From the NCBI GenBank assembly GCA_018662225.1, contig JABJGO010000077.1, positions 1 to 57,802 on the forward strand: DNA of 57,802 nt, read 5' to 3'. The number at the start of each line of letters is the position of its first letter. Positions within the stretch are counted from its first letter, which is position 1. Source of the stretch: Rhodospirillales bacterium (GTDB taxonomy: Bacteria > Pseudomonadota > Alphaproteobacteria > Rhodospirillales > Casp-alpha2). The position numbers were made by a program, and so were the translations under genes. Below the pieces are notes generated by a model. That model had not been told where the DNA came from. It was given only the letters and a program-made list of their open reading frames with translations, and made no database searches. This document shows, piece after piece, positions 42,149 to 50,803 of the stretch.

Positions 42149-43666
42149 ATGATCCGCACAGGTGAACAGTATAGAGAATCACTTCGCGATGGCCGCCAAG
42201 TCTATATGGATGGCGAAAAAGTGAAGGACGTCACCACCCATCCGATGATCAAGCCTTTGGTCGATATCAAAGCGCGCATGTATGACATGGCGCACGAGCC
42301 TGAAACCGCTGATATCATGGCGTATGAAGACGGCGGAGAGAAATTTGCTGTTGGCTTGAAGCTTCCCTACACACAGGAAGATTGGTGGAAGAAACGTCGT
42401 TCGACCGACCGTTTGTTTGAAGAGATCAATGGTGTCGTGACCCGCGTGGGTGATGAAACTGTGGGTGAGATGTGGTCTCTGTATGACGGTCAGGACGTAC
42501 TGAACGAAGTTGACCCGCAGTTCTCAGCGAACATCAAGCGGCACATTGCCAAGGTGATCGACGAAGATCCATTCCATGTATCAGCCAACACTGATCCAAA
42601 AGGCGACCGTTCCAAGGCCCCACAGGATCAAGATCCGGACATGCTATTGCATGTGATCAAGGAAACGGACGAAGGTATTGTGGTTCGCGGCGCCAAGTAC
42701 GAAACCGCGGCACCCTATTCCAATCAGGCATTTACCAAACCCACAATCGCGAACTGGGGTAACGAAGCCTATTCAGATTACGCTGTTGGCTTCATTTGTG
42801 AGCTGAATTCACCTGGTATCAAAATCATTTGCCGTACGGGCTTCGCCACGCGTCGGCCCGCCGAAGACTATCCACTGTCGAACAAGTTCGATGAAGTGGA
42901 CGCACTGGTGATCTTCGATAATGTTCTGATCCCGTGGGAGAACGTGCTGTTTTACCGCCATACCAAAGCTGCCACGTTTATTCGTGCGACACTGCACCGG
43001 TATTCCGCCTTTGCCTTTGTTCAACGTAACCTGAAATACGCCGACATGATGATTGGTGCTGCCCTGTTCAACGTGCGACAGACCGGTCTGGAGCATCAGC
43101 AGGCTGTGCAGGAGAAACTGGCCAAGCTGGCTGTGTACCGTGAAGGCATCAATGCTCACCTCACCGCCGCTATTTCGCTGGCTGAAGAAAGCCCCGGTGG
43201 CCTGATGATGCCGAACCAGTCCCTGCTGTATACAGGCCGTGTGCACGCCTGTAGTCAGGCCCACGAAATGATACACATCGCACGCGAATTGTGTGGTGGT
43301 CAGATTTGTGTGACCCCGGACGCGGCCACGTTCGCGGGCGAGGAAACCAGCGAATGGTTGGAGAAATTCTACAGCATCAACGAAAGCTGGGTATCAACCG
43401 ATCGTCGCAAGCTGCTGGCGTTTGCCCGTGATTTGATGAATTCCGATTATGCCGGTCACCGCCTGACCTTCCAGTTGTTCGCTCAGTCGCCACCTTTTGC
43501 ACACCTGGGCGCTGTATATCGGAACTTCAATTGGGATGGTCCGCTTCGTTTCGTAAAAAAGGCGGCTGGTCTGTCCGACAACGTTCACGACCAAAAGCTG
43601 GACGGTCATCAGGATAGCACTGTCGGGCGCTGGTTCAAAAATCACACCGACATGGTGGGCAAGTAA
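42149..43666 (+). CDS. FADH2-dependent monooxygenase, 4-hydroxyphenylacetate 3-hydroxylase (HpaB) family
   Basis: A 505-residue large component of a two-component flavin monooxygenase. It starts 'MIRTGEQYRESLRDGRQVYMDGEKV', the family N-terminus; the acyl-CoA-dehydrogenase-like core includes 'FDEVDALVIFDNVLIPWENV', 'YRHTKAATFIRATLHRYSAFAF' and 'HEMIHIARELCGGQICVTPD'. It should insert one oxygen atom into an aromatic or heteroaromatic ring using FADH2 from the reductase encoded next. AGGAGA precedes the ATG. First gene of the operon; substrate unknown. Confidence 0.9.
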   Translation: MIRTGEQYRESLRDGRQVYMDGEKVKDVTTHPMIKPLVDIKARMYDMAHEPETADIMAYEDGGEKFAVGLKLPYTQEDWWKKRRSTDRLFEEINGVVTRVGDETVGEMWSLYDGQDVLNEVDPQFSANIKRHIAKVIDEDPFHVSANTDPKGDRSKAPQDQDPDMLLHVIKETDEGIVVRGAKYETAAPYSNQAFTKPTIANWGNEAYSDYAVGFICELNSPGIKIICRTGFATRRPAEDYPLSNKFDEVDALVIFDNVLIPWENVLFYRHTKAATFIRATLHRYSAFAFVQRNLKYADMMIGAALFNVRQTGLEHQQAVQEKLAKLAVYREGINAHLTAAISLAEESPGGLMMPNQSLLYTGRVHACSQAHEMIHIARELCGGQICVTPDAATFAGEETSEWLEKFYSINESWVSTDRRKLLAFARDLMNSDYAGHRLTFQLFAQSPPFAHLGAVYRNFNWDGPLRFVKKAAGLSDNVHDQKLDGHQDSTVGRWFKNHTDMVGK

Positions 43667-43692
43667 GATTGCCTGATGCTGGAGGTTACGTT

Positions 43693-44226
43693 ATGAGCAA
43701 AACATCGAAGAAAATGGAGAGTCCCGTGGAAACTGAACTTTTTCTTGAAGCCATGAGTAAAGCATCAACATCGGTGAACATTATTACCACCGATGGTCCG
43801 GCCGGACGGGCTGGTGTAACGGTTAGCGCCATGTGCTCGGTCTCCGCCGGTCGACCAACGGTGATGGTATGTGTCCATCACCTAAGTCCGGCTGCACCGT
43901 TGATACAGGAAAACGGTGTGTTCTGCGTGAATATGCTGACCGATGAGCAGTCACATATTTCCGATACTTTTGCTGGCCGCATCAAAACCGAAGATGGTAA
44001 CAAGTTCAGTTGTGCCGACTGGCATCCATTGGCAACAGGTTGTCCCGGTTTGGTGGGATCCTTGGTGTCACTTGATTGCACACTGGTTGAACAAATGCGG
44101 TGGGATACGCACCACATGTTCCTTGGTGAAGTTGTCGATGTGGAAAGCACGGACGACGATGCCCTGCCATTGCTTTACGCATGTCGTTCGTATGGATCGC
44201 CCAGCTTCGACATGCATGCTGCTTAA
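43693..44226 (+). CDS. flavin reductase component (HpaC-like)
   Basis: About 177 residues with the flavin reductase split-barrel fold: 'ASTSVNIITTDGPAGRAGVTVSAMCSVSAGRPT' region and 'NMLTDEQSHISDTFAGR' are typical. It should supply reduced flavin to the preceding monooxygenase. GGAGG at 43681-43685 stands 7 bases before ATG 43693, which is preferred over TTG 43669. Confidence 0.9.
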   Translation: MSKTSKKMESPVETELFLEAMSKASTSVNIITTDGPAGRAGVTVSAMCSVSAGRPTVMVCVHHLSPAAPLIQENGVFCVNMLTDEQSHISDTFAGRIKTEDGNKFSCADWHPLATGCPGLVGSLVSLDCTLVEQMRWDTHHMFLGEVVDVESTDDDALPLLYACRSYGSPSFDMHAA

Positions 44227-44258
44227 TAACCAACGTTTTATTTCAGGAGTTCAAGACT

Positions 44259-44672
44259 ATGGCGCACAAGCGCATTCGCCCGTTTAACACCAAGGAAACG
44301 TACCCTGAGCAAAGCCTCGATAACGATCTGTCACAGGGCGTTGTTGCCAGGGGAACCATGGTGTTCTTGCGTGGTCAGGTTGCACAGGATCTGGATACAC
44401 GTGAATCTCATCACACCGGAGATGCCGGAAAACAGACCGCCATGACGATGGCAAACATCAAGATGCTGTTGGAAGAAGCCGGCAGTGAGATGTCTCATAT
44501 CTGCCGGATCGTGGTATATCTTACCGATATTCGTTATCGGGACGCTGTGTATCAGGAAATGGGTAAGTGGTTGAAGGGTGTTCATCCCTGTTCAACGGGC
44601 ATTGTGATCCCGGCACTGGCACGGCCGGAATGGGTTGTTGAAATTGAGGTAACGGCTGTTATCCCGGACTAG
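44259..44672 (+). CDS. RidA family (YjgF/YER057c/UK114) protein
   Basis: A 137-residue Rid protein. 'GTMVFLRGQVAQDLDT', 'TAMTMANIKMLLEEAGSEM', 'RIVVYLTDIRYRDAVYQEMGKW' region and 'STGIVIPALARPEWVVEIEVTAVI' follow the family; an Arg before 'PEWVVEIE' matches the catalytic Arg position. Rid enzymes hydrolyse enamines and imines to ketones and ammonia. Its place within an oxygenase operon suggests a nitrogen-containing intermediate. CAGGAG precedes ATG 44259. Confidence 0.9.
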   Translation: MAHKRIRPFNTKETYPEQSLDNDLSQGVVARGTMVFLRGQVAQDLDTRESHHTGDAGKQTAMTMANIKMLLEEAGSEMSHICRIVVYLTDIRYRDAVYQEMGKWLKGVHPCSTGIVIPALARPEWVVEIEVTAVIPD

Positions 44673-44682
44673 GAGTCCCACC

Positions 44683-45867
44683 ATGGTGGCAACACAATCT
44701 GCTACCGAATTGAATGACCTGCTCAGCGCGCTTGTGGCAAATGCCAACAAGCCGTTTGAGGAGGCGCGCGCCATGCCACCGGGCGTATACTCATCGCCTG
44801 AATTCTTGAGCCTTGAAGAATCTGAAGTGTTTCAGAAAGAATGGTTGTGCGTGGGCCGCGCTGAAAGCATCTCAGGTGCCGGTGATTACATCACCTTCGA
44901 TATACTTGAAGAACCGCTCGTGGTCGTCCGTGGCGACGATGGCGAGGTTCGCGCACTCTCCAACATTTGCCTGCACCGCATGTCCCGTCTTTTGGAAGGG
45001 CGCGGCAATGCCAAACGCATTGTTTGTCCTTATCACGCGTGGACCTATGGTTTGGGTGGTGATCTGATCGGTGCGCCCTATATGGAAAACAGTGCTTGTT
45101 TTGATAAACACGAGTACCAGTTACCAAAGGCCCGTGCTCAGGTTTGGCAGGGCTGGATTTTCGTCACGTTAAATGCAGACGCGCCAGACTTGGACCAGCA
45201 TCTGGCACAGTTGGGTGAAACCGTCACCAATCGGTATGCCATGGAAAACTACGTGGAAACATTCCGCGAAGAGCATGTGTGGGATACGAACTGGAAAATT
45301 CTGGCTGAGAATTTCATGGAAAGCTATCACCTGTTCCGGCTTCATGCCGGGACTGTGGGCCCCCATTCAAAGGTCGAAGAAATGGAATGCCCGCCCGGTG
45401 GCGAGGCTTTTAATTACCACTGGATTACCAAGGAATCGTCGCTGGCTTTAGGCAACGCGCATCCCGACAACACCAGACTGGAAGGCGATTGGCGTAAGAC
45501 AACGGCGCTGATCTGTGCCTATCCGGGCCACATGATCACCCTGACGCCGGGATATTTCTGGTATCTGTGCCTGCAACCACGCGGCGTGGATAAGGTTCAC
45601 ATTATTTACGGTGGCGGCTTTGCCCCTGAATATGTGAATGACCCCAATGCGGATCAGATGATCAGTGAGTTGAAGGCATTGCTTGATGAGGTCAATGTGG
45701 AGGACCGCGTCGGCGTGGAAAGCGTTTACCGTGGCGCGCGGGGGGCTCTCGCCAGCAACGGCCACTTATCCTACCTGGAACGACCGAATTTTGAGTTTGG
45801 CCAGTATCTGGCTCGTAAGACTTGCCCTGAAACCACAACAATGGTGAATAGAAATGCCGCCGAGTAA
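44683..45867 (+). CDS. Rieske non-heme iron oxygenase, alpha subunit (first of a tandem pair)
   Basis: A 394-residue oxygenase. The Rieske cluster is C96-x-H98 and C115-x2-H118 in 'NICLHRM' and 'RIVCPYHAWTY'. The mononuclear iron site follows 'NWKILAENFMESYHLFRLH' with H216 and H221, plus an Asp/Glu further on. It can hydroxylate or N-demethylate its substrate. No beta subunit or reductase is in the operon. AGGAG precedes the ATG. Its 3' end overlaps the second Rieske gene by 14 bases; the two share long similar blocks and are paralogues. Confidence 0.92.
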   Translation: MVATQSATELNDLLSALVANANKPFEEARAMPPGVYSSPEFLSLEESEVFQKEWLCVGRAESISGAGDYITFDILEEPLVVVRGDDGEVRALSNICLHRMSRLLEGRGNAKRIVCPYHAWTYGLGGDLIGAPYMENSACFDKHEYQLPKARAQVWQGWIFVTLNADAPDLDQHLAQLGETVTNRYAMENYVETFREEHVWDTNWKILAENFMESYHLFRLHAGTVGPHSKVEEMECPPGGEAFNYHWITKESSLALGNAHPDNTRLEGDWRKTTALICAYPGHMITLTPGYFWYLCLQPRGVDKVHIIYGGGFAPEYVNDPNADQMISELKALLDEVNVEDRVGVESVYRGARGALASNGHLSYLERPNFEFGQYLARKTCPETTTMVNRNAAE

Positions 45868-47029
45868 CCACCTGAATAGCGGTGTGCCATCGCTCGATAA
45901 AGTCCTAAGCACTCTTCGCGCCCTGGCAGAGAAGCCTCTGTCGGAAGCGACCGCCATGCCCCGGGAAGTCTATCTTTCCGATGAGTTACTGGAACTTGAA
46001 AAGAAAAATATTTTCGAAAAAGAATGGCTGTGCGCGGGCCGCACGGACGACATCCCCAACGCCGGTGATTACCTGACCTACGATATTGGCGACCAGCCGA
46101 TCATCGTGATCCGTAACAAGAATGGCTCTATCAGGTCCATGTCCAACGTGTGCCTGCACCGCATGATGAAATTATTGGAGGGACGCGGCAACGCACGCCG
46201 TATTACGTGCCCATACCATGCCTGGACTTATAAACCTGATGGGCAACTCCTCGCCGCGCCTCACATGGAAAAAACGTCATGTTTTGAGTTGAAGAAAATG
46301 AAACTACCCAAGGTGCGATGCGAAATCTGGCACGGTTGGATCTATGTGACCCTGAACCCGAAGGCGGTATCTGTTGGCGATCAGTTGAAGAAACTGGACA
46401 AGGTCGTTGGCCGCTACCGGATGGAAGACTACGTGGGCATTATCTCCGAAGATGTGGAGTGGAATACCAACTGGAAGCTGTTGTGTGAAAACTTCATGGA
46501 AGGTTATCACCTGCCAGTGGCGCACCGGGCGACGGTTGGCGGATTTATTCCGCTGGACGACACCAAGTTTGACGCCCGTGGCCCGTTCGATTCGTTCACC
46601 TATCAGTACTTTGGCAAATCCGCGGATGCGCCCGTGGGCACCGCACACCCCAAGAACAAACACCTCAAAGGCAAGCACCGTTACACGTCTATTTTGCCGA
46701 CGGTTTTCCCCAGCCATATGTATGCGTTGGCACCGGACCACTTTTGGTATCTGTCCATCCAACCCAACGGTACGGACAAGGTACGCATTCGCTTCGGCGC
46801 ATCCGTTGCACCGGAAGTGCTCGAACATCACCTTGATCCGGAAGGCTTCCTGCGCGATACCAAATGGTTCCTGAGCACGGTACAAGAGGAAGATCGCGTC
46901 GTGGTAGAAGGCATTTTCAAGGGTGCGAAAGCGCCGCTGAGCAAATCTGGCCCCCTAAGTTGGTTGGAACACGAAAACCACGAATTCACGCAGTATCTGG
47001 CCCGCCGCCTGACATCGGCGAAAACTTGA
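45854..47029 (+). CDS. Rieske non-heme iron oxygenase, alpha subunit (second of a tandem pair)
   Basis: A 391-residue paralogue of the preceding protein. Rieske ligands C100-x-H102 and C119-x2-H122; iron-site segment 'NWKLLCENFMEGYHLPVAH'. All ligands appear intact, so it should be active in its own right rather than a spent subunit. The two may form a mixed oligomer or perform successive steps. The overlap with the upstream gene and weak Shine-Dalgarno suggest coupled translation. Confidence 0.92.
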   Translation: MPPSNHLNSGVPSLDKVLSTLRALAEKPLSEATAMPREVYLSDELLELEKKNIFEKEWLCAGRTDDIPNAGDYLTYDIGDQPIIVIRNKNGSIRSMSNVCLHRMMKLLEGRGNARRITCPYHAWTYKPDGQLLAAPHMEKTSCFELKKMKLPKVRCEIWHGWIYVTLNPKAVSVGDQLKKLDKVVGRYRMEDYVGIISEDVEWNTNWKLLCENFMEGYHLPVAHRATVGGFIPLDDTKFDARGPFDSFTYQYFGKSADAPVGTAHPKNKHLKGKHRYTSILPTVFPSHMYALAPDHFWYLSIQPNGTDKVRIRFGASVAPEVLEHHLDPEGFLRDTKWFLSTVQEEDRVVVEGIFKGAKAPLSKSGPLSWLEHENHEFTQYLARRLTSAKT

Positions 47030-47053
47030 ACACTAAACAAGGGTAACCAATCC

Positions 47054-47731
47054 ATGACGTTTTCTATTGTCGGCTTTTGTGAACGTACCGGTATGGCCGG
47101 TGTTTCCATTACCACATCCAGCATTTGCGTGGGCAGCCGTTGTCCGTGGGTATTGGCCGGTGGCGGTGCCGTGACCACGCAGAACGTGACTGATCCCACC
47201 ATCGGAAACGAAGTGCTGAATTCCATGGCTGGTGGTATGAGCGCCGCTGATGCCGTGAACGCCGCCATGGATGGCCGTGTTCATGCTGATTACCGTCAGG
47301 TTGCCGCCGTCGATCTGAAAGGTGGTATCGCGCATTTCACCGGAGCCAATATTCTGGGTACCAACATGGTCGCCGAAGGGCGTCACTGTGTCGCCGCCGG
47401 TAATCTGTTGAGCACAACGGACGTACCTGCCGCCATGGTTCGTGAGTTCGAACGGGCCCCGGAGCGGCATATTGCGGAGCGCCTTGTGGCCGCATTGCAG
47501 GCTGGCATTGATGCCGGTGGCGAAGAAGGCGACACCCATTCCGGCGGTTTGCTGGTGGCACACGAACAGCCGTGGCCGCTGGTGGATTTACGAGTGGATT
47601 GGACCGATGATTGCCCCGGTCAGGTCTTGCGTGATCTATGGGACCGCTACGAGCCTGAAATGCAGCCTTATCTCACCCGCGCCCTCAATCCGTCTGACGC
47701 GCCCAGCTATGGCGTGCCCGGCGACCAATAG
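47054..47731 (+). CDS. DUF1028 family protein
   Basis: A 225-residue protein of the DUF1028 family (Ntn-hydrolase-like fold): it begins 'FSIVGFCERTGMAGVSITTSS' and has 'AGGGAVTTQN', 'VAAVDLKGGIAHFTG' and 'HSGGLLVAHEQPWPLVDLRVDW'. Members are often found in catabolic operons and are suspected amidohydrolases or peptidases. Here it would fit ring opening or amide cleavage at the end of the pathway. A hairpin follows at 47736-47758. Confidence 0.88.
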   Translation: MTFSIVGFCERTGMAGVSITTSSICVGSRCPWVLAGGGAVTTQNVTDPTIGNEVLNSMAGGMSAADAVNAAMDGRVHADYRQVAAVDLKGGIAHFTGANILGTNMVAEGRHCVAAGNLLSTTDVPAAMVREFERAPERHIAERLVAALQAGIDAGGEEGDTHSGGLLVAHEQPWPLVDLRVDWTDDCPGQVLRDLWDRYEPEMQPYLTRALNPSDAPSYGVPGDQ

Positions 47732-47735
47732 GGAA

Positions 47736-47758
47736 TAATCAAGGAATCCCCTTGATTA
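47736..47758 (+). terminator. hairpin at the end of the oxygenase operon
   Basis: TAATCAAGG (47736-47744) and CCTTGATTA (47750-47758) pair perfectly with a 5-base loop, 5 bases after the DUF1028 stop. No T run follows, so it may be an mRNA 3'-end stabiliser or a weak terminator. Confidence 0.5.
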
Positions 47759-47812
47759 TAGGTGTCAGAGAGCATACTTCCCTACATAGATTGAGGTAAG
47801 GATTGTGGCCCT

Positions 47813-48031
47813 GTGAACGAAATCGTCTCACCCTGTGTGTCTATTTGTATCATGAGCGAAGCCTCTGGCTTTTGTGAGGGATGTTGGCGTACGCGCGATG
47901 AGATCGCCGGTTGGCGTCGTATGGACGATGATGAGCGCTGGGATGTGATCGACAGATTACGCGATCGCCGGGAAGAAGCGGGTGTTGGGCGAAAACGCCG
48001 ACGCACTCGACGGAGCAATCCCGCCTCTTAG
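47813..48031 (+). CDS. DUF1289 family protein
   Basis: A 72-residue protein with 'SPCVSICIMSEASGFCEGCWRTRDEI', the compact Cys-rich DUF1289 motif (C-x3-C ... C-x2-C), and a basic tail 'GRKRRRTRR'. It probably binds a metal; function unknown. GTG 47813 is the only plausible start, as the Cys motif begins a few codons later. Confidence 0.85.
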   Translation: MNEIVSPCVSICIMSEASGFCEGCWRTRDEIAGWRRMDDDERWDVIDRLRDRREEAGVGRKRRRTRRSNPAS

Positions 48032-48103
48032 GCGTCACCGAATACGGAATCGTAACTATTTGGCCCCACAGTGGACCTGTTTTAATAATCTTTAGGAATT
48101 GTG

Positions 48104-49138
48104 ATGAGCGATCTTTTGATCAAAATGCTGGCCGAACGAGATTACCTGATGGCGGATGGTGCTATCGGCACGAACCTGTTTACCATGGGGCTCGAAGCCG
48201 GTGACTCGCCTGAAATCTGGAATGCTGATAAGCCAGAAAAAATTCGGGCATTGCACGACAGCTTTGTTGAAGCGGGTGCAGATTTGCTCACCACCAATAC
48301 GTTTGGTGCCAACAGCTATCGCTTGAAATTGCACAACGCGCAGGACCGTGCGCATGAGCTGAACTACGAAGGTGTACGGATCGCTCGGGCCGCGGCCGAT
48401 GCAGTGGATCGTCCGGTTGCTGTTGCGGCGTCCATGGGACCAACGGGCGAAATTTTCGAACCTGTGGGTACCGTCAGCATTGAGGAAGGCGAAGCCGCCT
48501 TCCGGGAGCAGGCCATCGCACAGGCCGAAGCCGGGGCCGATGTGCACTGGATCGAAACCATTTCCGGTCGCGAAGAATTGACAGCGGCTATTCGCGGCGC
48601 GTCGGTCACGGGCCTACCCGTGGTGTCCACCATGACATTCGATACGGTGGGCCGCACCATGATGGGTCTGACACCTGAAGACGGCGTGGCGCTTAAAGAC
48701 AGTCTCAGTGATGAATTGGTTGCCGCTGGCAAAGCCAGCGTTTTGGCGTTTGGGGCCAATTGCGGCGTGGGTCCTGGCCAATTGGTGGATTCAGTTTTGA
48801 GCATCAGCCAGGGCGGCACCGATAGCCAGATCATCGTCGCCAAAGGTAACTGTGGTATCCCAGAATATCAGGATGGTGCTATCGTATATTCCGGCACACC
48901 AGAAATCATGGCCGATTATGCCCGCATGGCACGCGATGCAGGCGCACGCATTATTGGTGGTTGCTGTGGCACCACGGCTACGCATGTGAAAGCCATGGTC
49001 GATGCGCTAAATGGTTATACGCCGGGTGACAAGCCGTCCAAAGAAGCTATTGAAGCTGCCCTCGGACCCATCGCGCCACCGCCACCAACCGAAGGTCTAG
49101 GGGGGCGTGAAGGTCGTCGCCGTCGCCGCGCCAGCTAA
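48104..49138 (+). CDS. homocysteine S-methyltransferase family protein (BHMT/MetH N-domain-like)
   Basis: About 344 residues, TIM barrel. Zinc ligands are C220 in 'FGANCGVG' and C287-C288 in 'IIGGCCGTT'; 'MADGAIGTNLF' and 'LLTTNTFGANSYR' bind homocysteine. It would transfer a methyl group from a betaine-like or other methyl donor to homocysteine. The tail is rich in Gly/Arg/Pro. ATG 48104 is preferred to GTG 48101 (AGGAATTG before it). Its position after the oxygenase operon suggests, but does not prove, use of a methylated substrate there. Confidence 0.88.
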   Translation: MSDLLIKMLAERDYLMADGAIGTNLFTMGLEAGDSPEIWNADKPEKIRALHDSFVEAGADLLTTNTFGANSYRLKLHNAQDRAHELNYEGVRIARAAADAVDRPVAVAASMGPTGEIFEPVGTVSIEEGEAAFREQAIAQAEAGADVHWIETISGREELTAAIRGASVTGLPVVSTMTFDTVGRTMMGLTPEDGVALKDSLSDELVAAGKASVLAFGANCGVGPGQLVDSVLSISQGGTDSQIIVAKGNCGIPEYQDGAIVYSGTPEIMADYARMARDAGARIIGGCCGTTATHVKAMVDALNGYTPGDKPSKEAIEAALGPIAPPPPTEGLGGREGRRRRRAS

Positions 49139-49181
49139 ATTCGATCAGCGGTCCCGGTGTAAGTGAATCGGCAGACTGTTG

Positions 49182-49616
49182 TTACCATTCACCAATATTC
49201 TCCATGGACAACCATGGCTCTGCCGGTTCCAGCGGATCACCGGCTTGCAGCAATTCTACGGAGATTCCGTCGGGTGAACGCACGAACGCCATGTTGCCAC
49301 AGCGCGGCGGACGGTTAATCGTCACACCCTTGTCCATAAGGCCCTGACAAGTCTCGTAAATGTTATCCACGGCATAGGCTAGGTGACCGAAGTTCCGGCC
49401 GCCATCATAATTTTCTGAATCCCAGTTATAGGTGAGTTCCAGTTCAGGGCCTTCGCCTTTGACATTGCTGTCTTCGCTGGCGCTGAGGAAGACCAGCGTG
49501 AAACGTCCTTCTTCACTCTCGTAGCGGCCGGTTTCGTGCAGACCTAAGCTGTTGCAGTAAAAATCCATTGATTTATCTAAGTCGCGAACGCGAACCATGC
49601 TGTGAAGGTATTTCAT
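49182..49616 (-). CDS. lactoylglutathione lyase-type VOC protein (glyoxalase I)
   Basis: A 144-residue VOC protein close to GloA: '[22 protein letters not shown]', '[31 protein letters not shown]' region and '[14 protein letters not shown]'. H5, E74, H97 and E140 fit the four metal ligands. It converts the methylglyoxal-glutathione adduct to lactoylglutathione. It is convergent with the methyltransferase gene. Confidence 0.88.
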   Translation of the reverse strand: MKYLHSMVRVRDLDKSMDFYCNSLGLHETGRYESEEGRFTLVFLSASEDSNVKGEGPELELTYNWDSENYDGGRNFGHLAYAVDNIYETCQGLMDKGVTINRPPRCGNMAFVRSPDGISVELLQAGDPLEPAEPWLSMENIGEW

Positions 49617-49672
49617 CGGAATCGCCTCTTGCAGTAGTGAACAGGTAAGGCATGATTTATGTACAGGCCTGA

Positions 49673-50659
49673 CTATTCGTCAAGCGCTATACCATTTGGC
49701 TCGAACGCGGCCAACCAGGCATTCAGATTGTCCGATGCCCCGTCCGTAAAGCGTATCTGTCGCAATGCCACGCGCAAGGCTGTACGCCGTAAGCGTGAGT
49801 CTAATTTGCCCATTGTTTCCGGGCCTCGCCCATCAAGCACGGCGGTTCGCACGCGATCCTTTATAGTGATGACGCCCGAGTCGGCAAAGTCAGCCATGAT
49901 AGCCTGAAAAGCATCATGTGTGGGCAGATCAAACCCCTTTGCATTTCCGTCCGTCCCGCGCGCCGGATTAGGCGGAAACAGATTGAGGCCCGGAAGCCAG
50001 CCATCAGGAATCGGTATGGTTGCGGCATGGGTGCGGCCATGGGCCAGCAAGTCGGGCAATATGTGAGTATGCGCTCCATGCGGGGTTTCGCTGTCCGATG
50101 TGGGGATAGGCGTGTGAACTTCGATACGGGCCAGGGCGGATGAAAACACCCGCGTCGGGCTGCGTTCCACAAGGGCAGTGACCAGTTCCTGGCATCCATC
50201 AAATAGAGGTTTGCCCTGAAACCTGTGGAACAGGTCGATCAGGTCTGTATCCTCTGTGCGCACGCAGGCGTCCATGTGTGGCGCGCCGATGCCTAAATCA
50301 AACATCCGCATGCCCTGGCCATCGGATCGAATGGCGTGGGTGTCAGGCCCCCGTTCTGTGATGACAGCGTTTCCGGCCATCTTCGCCTGATCAGCGGGCA
50401 AACACAGTGATACGCCCTGAGACCACAGGGTGGGTACTTTGGACAAACCTTCATAGGCCACCAAAGTCATGCCGGGATGGTACGTTACCCGCATGCCGCC
50501 CTGATCAGAGGTGAGCGTCAGCGCCTTATCCTGTCGTAAACCACTCGCCGGGGCCTCAGGTGTGCTGTGATATTCAGCAATGGCCCCGAACGTGGCCACG
50601 CTCCAAACGCAAGTTGCGTTGTCTGCCTGTGCATTCAGGAATTTGATAGGCTTGTTCAT
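49673..50659 (-). CDS. hypothetical protein, about 328 residues
   Basis: A soluble-looking protein with no signal peptide or membrane span. Recognisable stretches are '[19 protein letters not shown]', '[19 protein letters not shown]' and '[16 protein letters not shown]'; the C-terminus is basic. It looks like the DUF6925-type family of alphaproteobacteria, though this is from memory and not firm. ATG 50659 is used; GTG 50695 would add 12 residues. It is divergent from the MFS gene across a 144-base gap. Confidence 0.7.
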   Translation of the reverse strand: MNKPIKFLNAQADNATCVWSVATFGAIAEYHSTPEAPASGLRQDKALTLTSDQGGMRVTYHPGMTLVAYEGLSKVPTLWSQGVSLCLPADQAKMAGNAVITERGPDTHAIRSDGQGMRMFDLGIGAPHMDACVRTEDTDLIDLFHRFQGKPLFDGCQELVTALVERSPTRVFSSALARIEVHTPIPTSDSETPHGAHTHILPDLLAHGRTHAATIPIPDGWLPGLNLFPPNPARGTDGNAKGFDLPTHDAFQAIMADFADSGVITIKDRVRTAVLDGRGPETMGKLDSRLRRTALRVALRQIRFTDGASDNLNAWLAAFEPNGIALDE

Positions 50660-50803
50660 GCAGGTCAGCTCGTCAGTCTTTGCCTTGGTGGGCACCGTAT
50701 TGATGGAGTGTCAGTAATTCCTGTATACCCCAAAGTGGCTATCGCGTCATTTGTGCATGCGTGCGAGGGTGAGATTAAATTTGACCAAGGGTGGAGTAAC
50801 GGT

